A stretch of 64,000 nucleotides of DNA from Prevotella sp. UBA6994 (GTDB lineage: Bacteria; Bacteroidota; Bacteroidia; Bacteroidales; Bacteroidaceae). The translations under genes and the position numbers were made by a program. Below the pieces are notes generated by a model. That model did not search any database, was not told the DNA's origin, and saw only the letters and a program-made list of their open reading frames with translations. The stretch spans positions 1-64,000 of the forward strand of contig DJXW01000030.1 of the NCBI GenBank assembly GCA_002449845.1. Reading direction: 5' to 3'. Below are positions 1-8,449 of this stretch, piece by piece (the stretch's first letter is position 1; each line of letters opens with the position of its first letter).

Positions 1-1808
1 CCAGTTCGGGAATCTTCTTCACCTTGGCCTCAACGGCTTTCGCCATCTCACGGGTCTGCTTCAGGGTGGAGCCTTCAGGAGCCTGTATCTCAACCAAGAA
101 CACGCCCTGGTCCTCCTGCGGCACGAGACCTGAAGGCAGGCTCTTCATGAAGAACACCAGCAGCACGGCAGCCAGTGCCAGCACGCTCCAAGCCAAGATG
201 GGGCGCTTGATGAATTTCTGGACAGCCTTGCTGTATTTATTATAGATGGCATTATAGCTGACTTCATACGCTTTTTTGGTATAGTAGGTCAGGCTCTTGC
301 CTTCCTTCTTTCCTTCAGTGGCGCGCATCATGATGGCACATAGGGCTGGACACAGCGTCAGGGCCGATATGCACGACAGACCTACGGACGAGGCAATGGT
401 GATACCGAACTGGGTGAAGAACGTACCTGAGGTGCCCGGCATGAAGGTCACGGGGATGAACACTGCCATAAATACTAAGGTACACGATACAACAGCCACC
501 GACACCTCGTTCATGGCCTGACGGGTGGCTTCGCGGGCATCGCTGATGCCGCCCTCCATCTTAGCCATCACAGCCTCGACCACCACGATGGCGTCATCCA
601 CCACCGTACCGATCGCGAGCACCAGTGCGAACAGCGTCAGGATGTTGAGCGAGAAGCCTGCCAACGAAACAACAGCAAAGGTGCCCAGCAGCGACACGAT
701 AATAGAGATGGACGGGATGATGGTAGCTTTGAAGTTCTGCAGGAAGAAGAACACCACGAGAATCACAAGGATGATGGCGATGACCAGCGTCTCGACCACG
801 TTATGGATAGCAGCGAACAGAAAGTCATCACTGGTCATCAAAGTCACGAACTCCAGTCCTGCCGGCATCGTTGCCTTCATCTCCTCAAAGGTTTTGTTGA
901 TGCTGGCGTTCACCTGAGTGGCATTAGCACCCGGTGCAGCGAACACCATGCAGAGGGCACCCGGTTTGTCCTGGATGTTCGATGTGAAGTTGTAACTCAT
1001 GGCACCGATCTTCACCTCGGCCACGTCGTTCAGGTGCAACATACCACCACCACTGGTGCGCAGCACGATATTGTTGAACTCCTCGATGGTCTTCAGCGTA
1101 CCCTTGTACTGCATAGAGTACTGGTAGGAGTTCTCCGACTGTTCACCCAAGGAGCCCACACCAGCCACGAAACTCTGTCCGCCAATGGCATTGAAGACAT
1201 CGTCAGGCGTCAGGCCGTACTGGGCCATCACGTCGGGTTTCAGCCAGATGCGCAGGGCGTATGTGTTACCGAGGCTCAGCACATTACCCACACCGGTGAC
1301 ACGCATCAGTTTCGGCTTGATGTTGATGTCGATATAGTTCGACACGAAGTCTTCGTCGTACTTGCCGTCGGCACTTCTTACCGCGAAGATGCGCAGGATG
1401 TTGTTCTGGCGCTTCTCCACCTTCACACCGACCTTGTTAACATCGGCAGGCAGCAGGGCCTGCGCACGTGTCACGCGGTTCTGCACGTTCACCGTCGCCA
1501 TGTCGGGGTCGGTACCCTGCTTGAAATAGACGTTGATTTCCACATCACCATTCGACGAAGCCTTAGAGGTCATGTAGGTCATGTCGTTCACACCATTGAT
1601 GGCCTCCTCTAAGGGCTGGATGACCGACTTCATCACTGTGTTCTCGTCAGCGCCGGTGTAGCTGGTTGAAATATTCACCGTAGGCGGTGCTATGTCAGGA
1701 TATTGCTCTACTGGCAGCGTGCTCATTGAGATGTAGCCCACCAGTGCGATGACAATCGAGATGGCACAAGCCATCACGTATTTATTGATAAATATATTGT
1801 TCTTCATA
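1..1808 (-). CDS. RND efflux pump inner-membrane permease, HAE1/AcrB-like (C-terminal part outside window)
   Basis: About 602 N-terminal codons lie here; the gene runs off the left edge. The start is the ATG at 1806-1808 (MKNNIFINKYVMACAISIV), followed by the first membrane helix and the periplasmic porter domain (PVEQYPDIAPP, then SYTGADENTV), as in proton-driven multidrug RND pumps. The fourth-helix signature VVDDAIVVVEAVMAKM carries the paired aspartates of the proton relay, and the next helices (AVFIPVTFMPGTSG and LTLCPALCAIM) are typical of the family. It follows the adaptor gene by 24 bases and is surely co-transcribed with it. The outer-membrane factor is not in the window; it may follow downstream. 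Substrates cannot be read from the sequence. The first 1.8 kb looks richer in G+C than the neighbouring genes, but I did not compute this. Confidence 0.93.
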
Positions 1809-1832
1809 TTGCGGAAGCCAATTAGTCACTTT

Positions 1833-2999
1833 TTATTTTTTCTCTTCACTCTTCGCTTCCACAGGGAACAGCACTCGCATACCCTCTGTCACGTTATTGG
1901 CACCAACGGCTACAATCCTGTCGCCCACATTCAGACCGCTGGTCACGATGAAATCCTTACCGTTGCCAGTGTCCTCTGTCGTTACATCTACTGCGGTGGC
2001 TGTGCTGTCTGCCTTCACCTTATAGACCAGCGACTTGTCTTGCATACGTACCACTGCTTGTTGGGGGATAACTATCACATCCTTTTCAGCAAAAGGCATT
2101 ACGATTGTACCCTGGATACCTGAGTACAGATGACCTTCTGGATTGGGGAACGATACCTTGCTGGTCAATGAACCCGTTTCTGCATTCACCACACCTGTCA
2201 GACTGACAACGCGTCCTTTGTGCGGATATTCCGTACCGTTCTTCATCACAAATGTTGCAGCGGGCAGGCTTGCAATGTATTTATCCACTTCTGCAGCTTT
2301 CATGTCGTTCTTAACCATTGCCTCGACAATTCCCTCTGTCACAGAGAACTCTGCAAACATGGTGGTATTGCCGCTAAGCATCGTCAACTGAGTCATGGGT
2401 GATACTTGGTCGCCGGTACGAACGGGAATCTCACCGATGATACCCGACACCGTAGCCCTGATGGTACAGAAGCCGAGGTTCACTTTTGCTTGGTTCACCG
2501 CAGCCTGTGCTTGAGATACAGCCGCTTTCGCCTGGCTCACTGCGGCTTGTGCTTGATTATAACTGTTCTGAGAATTTTGAAGCATATAGCTGCTCACAAT
2601 CTTTTTCTCAAACAAGTTTTTGTTGCTCTCATATTCCAACTTGGCGCTGTTGGCTTGTGCCGTGGCAGCTGTAAGGTTCGCCTGAGCAGCCTGGAAGTTG
2701 GCTTTTGCTGCCTCTAATTCATGTTGGGCATTACGGGAGTCAATGATAAATAGAGTCTGTCCTCTGCGTACCTGCTGACCTTCGGTGACGCAGATTCTCA
2801 TCAGCTGACCGCTCACTTGAGGAGTAACAGTCACATCGTTCTGACCTTTCATTCTTGCGCTGAACTTATAAGGAAGTTCAATGTTCGATTTCTTCACTGT
2901 CATCGTTTCAAACGATGATTGTGTCTCTTTTGGTTCGTCAATACCGCACGATGCCAGCCCTATTATGCCGAGCATCAAAGTCCATTTGAATGTTTTCAT
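1833..2999 (-). CDS. RND efflux periplasmic adaptor (membrane fusion protein), lipoprotein
   Basis: This 388-residue AcrA-like adaptor should link the RND permease encoded just downstream to an outer-membrane channel. It begins MKTFKWTLMLGIIGLASCG, a lipoprotein signal whose LASC lipobox places the acylated Cys near residue 19, so the protein is anchored to the inner membrane. The barrel-sandwich/lipoyl part is seen in VTPQVSGQLMRICVTEGQQV and again in GIIGEIPVRTGDQVSP. Between them lies a long Ala/Gln-rich coiled-coil hairpin (repeated AQANLTAATAQANSAK and AVSQAQAAVNQAK patterns). The C-terminal beta domains follow (GRVVSLTGVVNAETG and VIPQQAVVRMQ). Its start lies 30 bases after the PAP2/barrel gene, consistent with a single transcript. 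Confidence 0.94.
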   Translation of the reverse strand: MKTFKWTLMLGIIGLASCGIDEPKETQSSFETMTVKKSNIELPYKFSARMKGQNDVTVTPQVSGQLMRICVTEGQQVRRGQTLFIIDSRNAQHELEAAKANFQAAQANLTAATAQANSAKLEYESNKNLFEKKIVSSYMLQNSQNSYNQAQAAVSQAKAAVSQAQAAVNQAKVNLGFCTIRATVSGIIGEIPVRTGDQVSPMTQLTMLSGNTTMFAEFSVTEGIVEAMVKNDMKAAEVDKYIASLPAATFVMKNGTEYPHKGRVVSLTGVVNAETGSLTSKVSFPNPEGHLYSGIQGTIVMPFAEKDVIVIPQQAVVRMQDKSLVYKVKADSTATAVDVTTEDTGNGKDFIVTSGLNVGDRIVAVGANNVTEGMRVLFPVEAKSEEKK

Positions 3000-3029
3000 T
3001 CTTTAATTGTTATTATTTGTATTACTTTA

Positions 3030-4889
3030 TTAGATATTTACCAAGAATGAGAGACCAAGCGTTACATAATTCATGTGTTTGCGTGTCTTGTACTCTCTGA
3101 CCTGCAAGCCCAATCCGTCAGCATATTCGCCAGTTGAGACCATGAGTGCCGAATCCATCAGGTAGCTGGCACCAGGAGTCATTCCCTTTTTCACGAAGTG
3201 GAAGGGGTCGTATTTGGCGGTGAAGTCCTTGCGTGTATAATCGTAGTCACAATATAGTCGCCATGAGAAATTGGACTTGTAGCGATAGGTGAGTGAGATA
3301 CCTGTGCCAAACGAGGTAGATGACTTTGCCCCGATGGTGAGGTATTCCCAGTTGTCGCTCCATTTGTCGCCCGTGTTGTTGGGATATTTCAAGTCGTTGA
3401 GCGTAACAGTGGGCTCACCGCTCAGCTCCTTCATGTTGGGACGGTTGTCGAGACTCATCGTATAACTGATGTCTTTCGTGTTGCCCTCAGCGTAGCCATC
3501 AATGTCAAGTTCCTGCGTGATGGAACGTCCGATAAGGGCTTTGGTGCCTAAGGAGAAATGAGTGCTTAGAGGCAAGTTGAAATAAACGCCGACACTGCCT
3601 GTAAATTCGGTGATGTGGTCGCTCTTCACGATGCCGTAACTGTCGGTGACGGGAGCATTTTCAGCCCAGCCGCTCTCTGTATCCTGATAGCCCACCTTAG
3701 TCAAGTAGGTGCTTATGTTCTGTTCTCTCTGTGATTCGGTAGTGGCTGGCACATAGTCGTTAGGATAAGCCTCCTGATAATAAGGCATCAAGCTCTCCCA
3801 ACCATAATAGTCTTCTACAGCCACGTAATTGGCAAAGTCGCCGAAATCCTTGGCAGACTGCGCCCTAACTCTGAGGCGGCCACCCACGCCTACGTATTTA
3901 TTAAAGAAGTAGGCACCTTCTGCATCAACCACCGTAGCAGCACGGAACTTGATGCTGGCTTTTTGCCCCTGACTCTCAAGTTCGAGGTCTTTGCCTCCCA
4001 GACCAACACCCATAGAGATGCTGAAGAAAGAGGGCTTTTCTCTATTCATTACGAGATCATTGCGTAGCAGTCCCTTGCCCTTGAACATCAAGTCGCAGAG
4101 GGCATAGCCCAACTCAGTTGACATGATACCGATTCCGGCACCCGACATTACATCGCTAATCCAGTGGCGGTTGTTGAGCACACGCATCACACCCGTTGCC
4201 GTAGCCACACCATAGCCAGCTACCGACCACCAGGGTGAACGGGTAAGTCCGTACTCCTTGTGGAGCAGCGTAGCACCGACGAAAGCCGTGGCAGTGTGAC
4301 CAGAGGGCCACGAGTTGGCTGTGGATCCATCTGGGCGCATTTCCTTGGCACTGTACTTGATACCATTGACAAATCCTGCCATGATGGCATACGACATACC
4401 TGCACTCGCTAGCAGGCGTGGCCAGTCGCTGCGACCTTCATAACCACCCAGTTTCAGACCGACCACCATCGCTGGACCGAAGAATTGTGTGTAGTCGTCG
4501 ATACCAGTCTTGAAGTCGGTGAGCAACTGTGTATTCTTCTTGCCACCATCCTCGGCTTTCTGGTTGACGCGGAACATCGCCTTGTCACCCTTGATTGCCC
4601 AGCCAGCTGCGAACAATGGGATGCCGACGAAAGTCATGTCATCCATAAACTTGTAGGGCTTCAAGCCAGGGTTCGTCTTTTGCTTGAAAAAGTCAAAGTC
4701 CATTTTGGGACTCGTTGCAGGAGCAACCATGTCAAATTTAAGTGTTGGTTGAATGGGCTTATTGGCAAACTCCAGTTTCATCTCGGGTACTTCGAGCGTG
4801 AGGGAGTCCATATCATAGTAGTTGTCAGCGTAAGCCTGAGCTGACATCAGGACAATGACACACATTGCGAAAAACTTTATTTTATTCAT
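3030..4889 (-). CDS. PAP2-family phosphatase with C-terminal outer-membrane beta-barrel-like domain
   Basis: 619 residues with an N-terminal signal peptide (to about AQAYA, residue 21). Residues about 75-260 are a PAP2 acid phosphatase: the three motifs are visible as KYSAKEMRP, SWPSGHT (around residue 196) and NNRHWISDV (around residue 241), giving the usual Arg, His nucleophile and Asp-His pair. The remaining 330 residues alternate polar and hydrophobic residues in beta-hairpin fashion and end in YVTLGLSFLVNI, the kind of C-terminus an outer-membrane barrel has. I infer a periplasmic lipid or undecaprenyl pyrophosphate phosphatase tethered to an outer-membrane barrel; the substrate is unknown. 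It starts 16 bases after the antiporter gene and precedes the efflux adaptor, so envelope remodelling and efflux appear to be co-expressed. Confidence 0.85.
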   Translation of the reverse strand: MNKIKFFAMCVIVLMSAQAYADNYYDMDSLTLEVPEMKLEFANKPIQPTLKFDMVAPATSPKMDFDFFKQKTNPGLKPYKFMDDMTFVGIPLFAAGWAIKGDKAMFRVNQKAEDGGKKNTQLLTDFKTGIDDYTQFFGPAMVVGLKLGGYEGRSDWPRLLASAGMSYAIMAGFVNGIKYSAKEMRPDGSTANSWPSGHTATAFVGATLLHKEYGLTRSPWWSVAGYGVATATGVMRVLNNRHWISDVMSGAGIGIMSTELGYALCDLMFKGKGLLRNDLVMNREKPSFFSISMGVGLGGKDLELESQGQKASIKFRAATVVDAEGAYFFNKYVGVGGRLRVRAQSAKDFGDFANYVAVEDYYGWESLMPYYQEAYPNDYVPATTESQREQNISTYLTKVGYQDTESGWAENAPVTDSYGIVKSDHITEFTGSVGVYFNLPLSTHFSLGTKALIGRSITQELDIDGYAEGNTKDISYTMSLDNRPNMKELSGEPTVTLNDLKYPNNTGDKWSDNWEYLTIGAKSSTSFGTGISLTYRYKSNFSWRLYCDYDYTRKDFTAKYDPFHFVKKGMTPGASYLMDSALMVSTGEYADGLGLQVREYKTRKHMNYVTLGLSFLVNI

Positions 4890-4905
4890 AGTGTGAAAAT
4901 ATTTT

Positions 4906-6630
4906 TTATTTTTTCATGTTTTCACGGGCACTCAGATTGTCTGTGAAGTTTTGGGTCAACCTATTGCTTTGCTTCTCCAAAGCGGATGAATAGAAGATGA
5001 TAGCCATGATGGCTACGAGTGCGAACATTCCGAGCCAACTGCTCCAAGGTATGGCGTAATCTACGAAGTAGCTGACAAAGATAGCCGTGATGAGAATGCG
5101 TAGCAGTCCGTATGCTGTCAGCCTGATGCGCCAGTGAGGACCACTGTCCCATAGCTTGTCAACTTCAGGGCTGTCTGCACCTGAACGCAGCAGCATCCAC
5201 AGGAAGGGAGAACATAAGATGAGAGCTATGAGTGATGTAACGGGGTGAACCCATTTCTCGGGTACTAAGTTGGCGATAAGCGGTTGACCGTAATAAAGCA
5301 TGATGGTCATGATTGCTATGCAGAGTACACTGTTGATGAGCATGATGAAGACGAAACGCTTGAAACAATCGTTCCAAATCTGCTGTAGCTCATCGGGGGC
5401 ATTATCGTCTTCCTCGTTGGTGTTGCGCTCCAATTTAGCTATCCATTTTGCAGGTAGAATGTGTGATAGTTTATTATATGCTGGTTCAGCCAGACGTATC
5501 ATATAAGGTGTCGTGAAAGTGGTAAATACTGACACAGCCACGACGATGGGATACAAGAAATCACTGGTTACACCGAGCGAGGTGCCGAGTGTAGCGAGGA
5601 TAAAGGCAAACTCGCCAATCTGCGTCAGCGAGAAAGAACATTGCATGGAAGTCTTGAGCGACTGACCGGAAAGCAGGAATCCACAGGTACTGAGGATGGT
5701 CTGACCCAACATGACAGCAGCGATGATGCTGACGATGGGCACGATGTACTCGATGATAAGGTTCACATCGACCATCATGCCGACAGACACGAAGAAGATG
5801 GCACCAAAGAGGTTCTTCACCGGAGCAACGAGGTGTTCGATGGTTTCTGCCTCGACGGTTTCAGCCAAGATGCTACCCATGACGAAAGCACCGAAAGCAG
5901 CAGAAAAACCTGCGGCGGAAGCTGCCACTACCATGCCGAAGCAGAGGGCAAGGGCAGTGATGAGCAGGGTCTCATCATTCATCAGAGGCTTCAACTTGCG
6001 CAGAGCTAAGGGGATGAAATAGAGACCTACGGTGAACCAGAGTACGAGATAGAGTACCAGTTGCAGGATGGAGTTGAGCATCTGCGTGCCCTCAAACTCT
6101 TTGCTGACGGCAAGGGTAGAGAGCATCACCATGAGCACAATCGCCAGGATATCCTCGATGATAAGCACGCTGAGCACGAGACCCGCAAATCGCTGCTGAC
6201 GAAGTCCCATATCGTCGAAAGCCTTGAAAATGATGGTGGTTGATGACATGGCGAGCATACCGCCTAAGAAAATACAATCCATCTGGCTCCAGCCGAAGAG
6301 CTCGCCCGTACAAGCACCGACATACATCATCGCCAGAATGATAGTGACAGCGGCGATGATGGGAGCAGCACCCATCTTGAGGATTTTCTTGAACGAGAAT
6401 TCCAGACCGAGTGCAAAAAGCAGGAAGATTACGCCGATTTCGCTCCATACATGAATGCCGTGCATGTCGGATACGCTCGGCATGTAGGGCATGTTGGGTG
6501 AGGCGAGAAAACCGGCTACGATGTAGCCAAGCACTATGGGCTGTTTAAGACTCTTGAAAAGGAGCGTCATGACACCGGCGCAAATCAGTATCAGCGCAAG
6601 GTCGGCAATGAGTGGTTCAAGGTTTGACAT
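4906..6630 (-). CDS. CPA2-family monovalent cation:proton antiporter (KefB/NapA-like)
   Basis: 574 residues, almost wholly hydrophobic, with the cation:proton antiporter-2 pattern: FKSLKQPIVLGYIVAGFLASP in the first helices, VIFLLFALGLEFSFKKI, GGMLAMSSTTIIFKAF, and GFSAAFGAFVMGSILAET. No C-terminal TrkA-N domain is present; after about residue 410 come extra helices and a charged tail. The frame extends 18 codons upstream, but I chose the ATG at 6628-6630 (MSNLEPLIADLALILI) because it starts the normal family N-terminus and leaves room for the -7 promoter element at 6662-6669. It is the first gene of an operon continuing into the PAP2/barrel protein and the RND pump. Likely role: Na+ or K+ efflux against protons at the inner membrane. 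Confidence 0.9.
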   Translation of the reverse strand: MSNLEPLIADLALILICAGVMTLLFKSLKQPIVLGYIVAGFLASPNMPYMPSVSDMHGIHVWSEIGVIFLLFALGLEFSFKKILKMGAAPIIAAVTIILAMMYVGACTGELFGWSQMDCIFLGGMLAMSSTTIIFKAFDDMGLRQQRFAGLVLSVLIIEDILAIVLMVMLSTLAVSKEFEGTQMLNSILQLVLYLVLWFTVGLYFIPLALRKLKPLMNDETLLITALALCFGMVVAASAAGFSAAFGAFVMGSILAETVEAETIEHLVAPVKNLFGAIFFVSVGMMVDVNLIIEYIVPIVSIIAAVMLGQTILSTCGFLLSGQSLKTSMQCSFSLTQIGEFAFILATLGTSLGVTSDFLYPIVVAVSVFTTFTTPYMIRLAEPAYNKLSHILPAKWIAKLERNTNEEDDNAPDELQQIWNDCFKRFVFIMLINSVLCIAIMTIMLYYGQPLIANLVPEKWVHPVTSLIALILCSPFLWMLLRSGADSPEVDKLWDSGPHWRIRLTAYGLLRILITAIFVSYFVDYAIPWSSWLGMFALVAIMAIIFYSSALEKQSNRLTQNFTDNLSARENMKK

Positions 6631-6661
6631 GTTTATATCGTTTCTTATCTTATTAATTTTG

Positions 6662-6669
6662 CAAAGATA
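6662..6669 (-). promoter_or_regulatory. Probable -7 promoter element of the antiporter operon
   Basis: On the minus strand this reads TATCTTTG, matching the Bacteroidota -7 consensus TAnnTTTG. It lies 32 bases upstream of the chosen antiporter start. I see no clean upstream TTTG at the usual spacing, which would fit a promoter needing an activator. Confidence 0.55.
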
Positions 6670-6716
6670 AGTAAATTCTCCCAAACACCCTTGCTAAATA
6701 TGCCTTTCACATAAGA

Positions 6717-6754
6717 TTTTGCAGATTTTGAAACTGTTTTTGCAGATTTTGAAA
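6717..6754. promoter_or_regulatory. Candidate AraC-type operator: two perfect 17-bp direct repeats, 21 bp apart
   Basis: TTTTGCAGATTTTGAAA occurs at 6717-6733 and again without a mismatch at 6738-6754, so the repeat distance is 21 bp, two turns of the helix. AraC-family activators classically bind two 17-bp half-sites in direct orientation at this spacing. The pair lies between an AraC-type gene (ending 6768) and the antiporter operon promoter (6662-6669), roughly 55-95 bp upstream of the expected transcription start. The binding protein is inferred from position, not shown. Confidence 0.6.
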
Positions 6755-6767
6755 GCCTTCCCGCTGA

Positions 6768-7907
6768 TTATTCGGCTGAGTCGTGCATCCATGTTGTTAC
6801 ATTCTGCCCCATGAGTTGCTTAAAAGCGAGACTGAAAGTGCTGTAACTTCGATAACCACTGTCTTGAGCCAGTTGCTTGGTGGTGAAGGAACGGTGGGAT
6901 GCAACCGCATTGGTATAGAGACTGATGAAATGGTGGATACGCAGACCATTAATATAGGCATTGTAGGTAGTGCCCTGACGTGAGAAATACTGACTGAGAT
7001 AGTAGCGATTGATGCCAATAGCCTGTGCCAGTTGTTGAAGGGTCAGATCGTGTTGCAGGTAGAGCTGCGTATCTACACAATGTTGCTGCAACAATGGTCC
7101 GATGATGTCAGGAGTGGTTGAAGATAACCCCTCGTCTTTCGTTGGCTCGGTGGTGGTTTGGTCAATCCCCTTAGAGACCAGGTTTTCCTCTTCTATGGGC
7201 AGGGATTGCTGGGTGCTCAAGTCTCTCAGTGTTTCAACTCGCCAAAGAAGAAAGAATGTCAGTCCAATGGTGCACAGCTGGACGAAGTATATGTATCCCT
7301 GCCACCCTAAATCACACACATAGATGATTGACGTTAGCATAATCACTGTCAATACCACAAAGCTCTGCCACACCTCCTTGTGCTCCAGGTCGGCATAGTT
7401 GTCGCGAAGCCAACGGCCATATTGTTTCAGGGCTTTCACCATATAGATGGTCAAGCCAACTGCCAACACGAGTAAATAGCCATATAACACCGGCAGATAC
7501 TTATCGCTGTGGGTGGCAATCGACATGGCCATTCCTGCGACAAGTGGTGCTGTCATTACCCAGACGAGCCACAAAGGTCGGCGGCGGTCTTGCAGCATAC
7601 AAAGCAATACGATGATTGCCATGGGTAAAAGCGTCATGCAGTCAAGCAGTCCGCCAACACGCATACTTTGGTTGATATCTTCATTTGAGGTGGCTTCCGC
7701 AACTGGCAGATACCATACATGACCTAAAGCTATTGAGCCAAAAAGTGCCGCAGTCCAATAACGTAGGCGCATTGGTGACGTGATGTCGGGCGCAAAGGCG
7801 TTGCCCCGTCGCAGCAGCAGATAGCAGCACGCTATGGCAGGTATCACTGCGGCTGTAGCGTATAGCATGAAGAACAATATAGTGCAGATAGGTATTTGTC
7901 CGAACAT
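6768..7907 (-). CDS. Membrane-bound AraC-family transcriptional regulator
   Basis: 379 residues. Residues 1 to about 225 contain some six to seven hydrophobic segments (for example ICTILFFMLYATAAVIPAI, LYGYLLVLAVGLTIYMV and FVVLTVIMLTSIIYV), so the N-terminal half sits in the inner membrane. A linker rich in Glu and Thr follows. The last 105 residues are an AraC DNA-binding domain with two helix-turn-helix units: LTLQQLAQAIGINRYYLSQYF and FTTKQLAQDSGYRSYSTFSLAFKQ. The architecture suggests a membrane sensor that regulates neighbouring genes, probably the antiporter/efflux operon 138 bases downstream. A TAACTTTG element at 7945-7952 is a likely promoter. The signal sensed is unknown. Confidence 0.88.
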   Translation of the reverse strand: MFGQIPICTILFFMLYATAAVIPAIACCYLLLRRGNAFAPDITSPMRLRYWTAALFGSIALGHVWYLPVAEATSNEDINQSMRVGGLLDCMTLLPMAIIVLLCMLQDRRRPLWLVWVMTAPLVAGMAMSIATHSDKYLPVLYGYLLVLAVGLTIYMVKALKQYGRWLRDNYADLEHKEVWQSFVVLTVIMLTSIIYVCDLGWQGYIYFVQLCTIGLTFFLLWRVETLRDLSTQQSLPIEEENLVSKGIDQTTTEPTKDEGLSSTTPDIIGPLLQQHCVDTQLYLQHDLTLQQLAQAIGINRYYLSQYFSRQGTTYNAYINGLRIHHFISLYTNAVASHRSFTTKQLAQDSGYRSYSTFSLAFKQLMGQNVTTWMHDSAE

Positions 7908-7922
7908 TGTTGAGTCTTTATA

Positions 7923-7952
7923 AAGGATTTGTTATAAATCCTTGCAAAGTTA
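7923..7952 (-). promoter_or_regulatory. Promoter -7 element with adjacent 8-bp inverted repeat, upstream of the AraC-type gene
   Basis: The minus strand reads TAACTTTG at 7952-7945, a match to TAnnTTTG. Immediately downstream in transcription sense is a perfect dyad, AAGGATTT at 7923-7930 and AAATCCTT at 7936-7943, separated by GTTAT. It sits over the expected transcription start, so it could be an operator (possibly autoregulation) or a 5' hairpin. Confidence 0.45.
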
Positions 7953-8020
7953 CAACTTTTCTTTGAATTATTGGCGAAAGTCGTGACTATTATCATAACT
8001 TTTTATTGAAATCATGTCAA

Positions 8021-8390
8021 ATAGTACGACAAAAACTTGTACGGGTTTTCTTACGAAATAGAAATGGGAGAAGGGAAAAATGTTTCAAAAGAGGCAAAAC
8101 GGTACATTTTTCATGCTAACATATCAAGTTATAAACGTAACTATGTATGTTATGAGCGTAACTATATGAGTTACGAGTGCTAACTATATATGTTATGAAG
8201 GACGAAAAAGTGGCTTTTTTTAGCCAAAAATACCGTCTTTGATTCGTTTTGTAAATGTTTATTTATTGTAAGTCGCTATGACATAGCGATTTACGGAACT
8301 TTGAAAAAATGGGCATTTTTCCTACCAAGATAAAATCTATTTGGAAAAATGCCCGTATTTTGATGCCTAAATTCAGAATTTTTACGACAA
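8021..8390 (-). repeat. Dispersed intergenic element, copy 1 (about 370 bp)
   Basis: Read on the minus strand, this stretch aligns end to end with 27032-27400 and 57665-58013. It starts TTGTCG, then ATTCTGAATTTA, AAAATACGGGCATTTTT, a variable middle, four near-palindromic 15-mers of the type TAACATATATAGTTA at 8117, 8138, 8159 and 8181, then CTATTTCGTAAGAAAA and a TTTTTGTCG end. An arm pair at 8269-8293 (CGCTATG facing CATAGCG) forms a hairpin. It fills most of the 540-base gap between the beta-helix gene and the AraC-type gene. No open reading frame is shared by the copies. Confidence 0.8.
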
Positions 8391-8436
8391 TTATAAGGTT
8401 GCGAGCTATTATACAGTAATCCCCACAACCTTATAA
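8391..8436 (-). terminator. 11-bp perfect inverted repeat after the beta-helix gene
   Basis: TTATAAGGTTG at 8391-8401 and CAACCTTATAA at 8426-8436 pair perfectly around a 24-base loop, 14 bases beyond the stop of the minus-strand gene at 8450. There is no long T run, so it may be a 3'-end stabilising hairpin rather than a strong intrinsic terminator. It abuts the end of repeat copy 1. Confidence 0.5.
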
Positions 8437-8449
8437 CATGAACTATATA

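Noticed and set aside
803..1612. A 269-codon plus-strand open frame
   Set aside because: It lies wholly opposite the RND permease gene, whose conserved motifs are on the other strand; His/Val-rich composition is typical of antisense shadows.
1..1808. Higher apparent G+C of the RND gene as a sign of horizontal transfer
   Set aside because: I could not compute composition, the gene is in a coherent operon, and only part of it is visible.
4906..6684. Longer antiporter start at 6684
   Set aside because: The extra 18 residues are charged and unlike the family, and the start would lie upstream of the -7 promoter element.
8117..8195. Evenly spaced repeats that could be taken for a small CRISPR array
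   Set aside because: Repeat 15 bp and spacer 6-7 bp are far from CRISPR dimensions, the spacers are similar to each other, and no cas gene is present.
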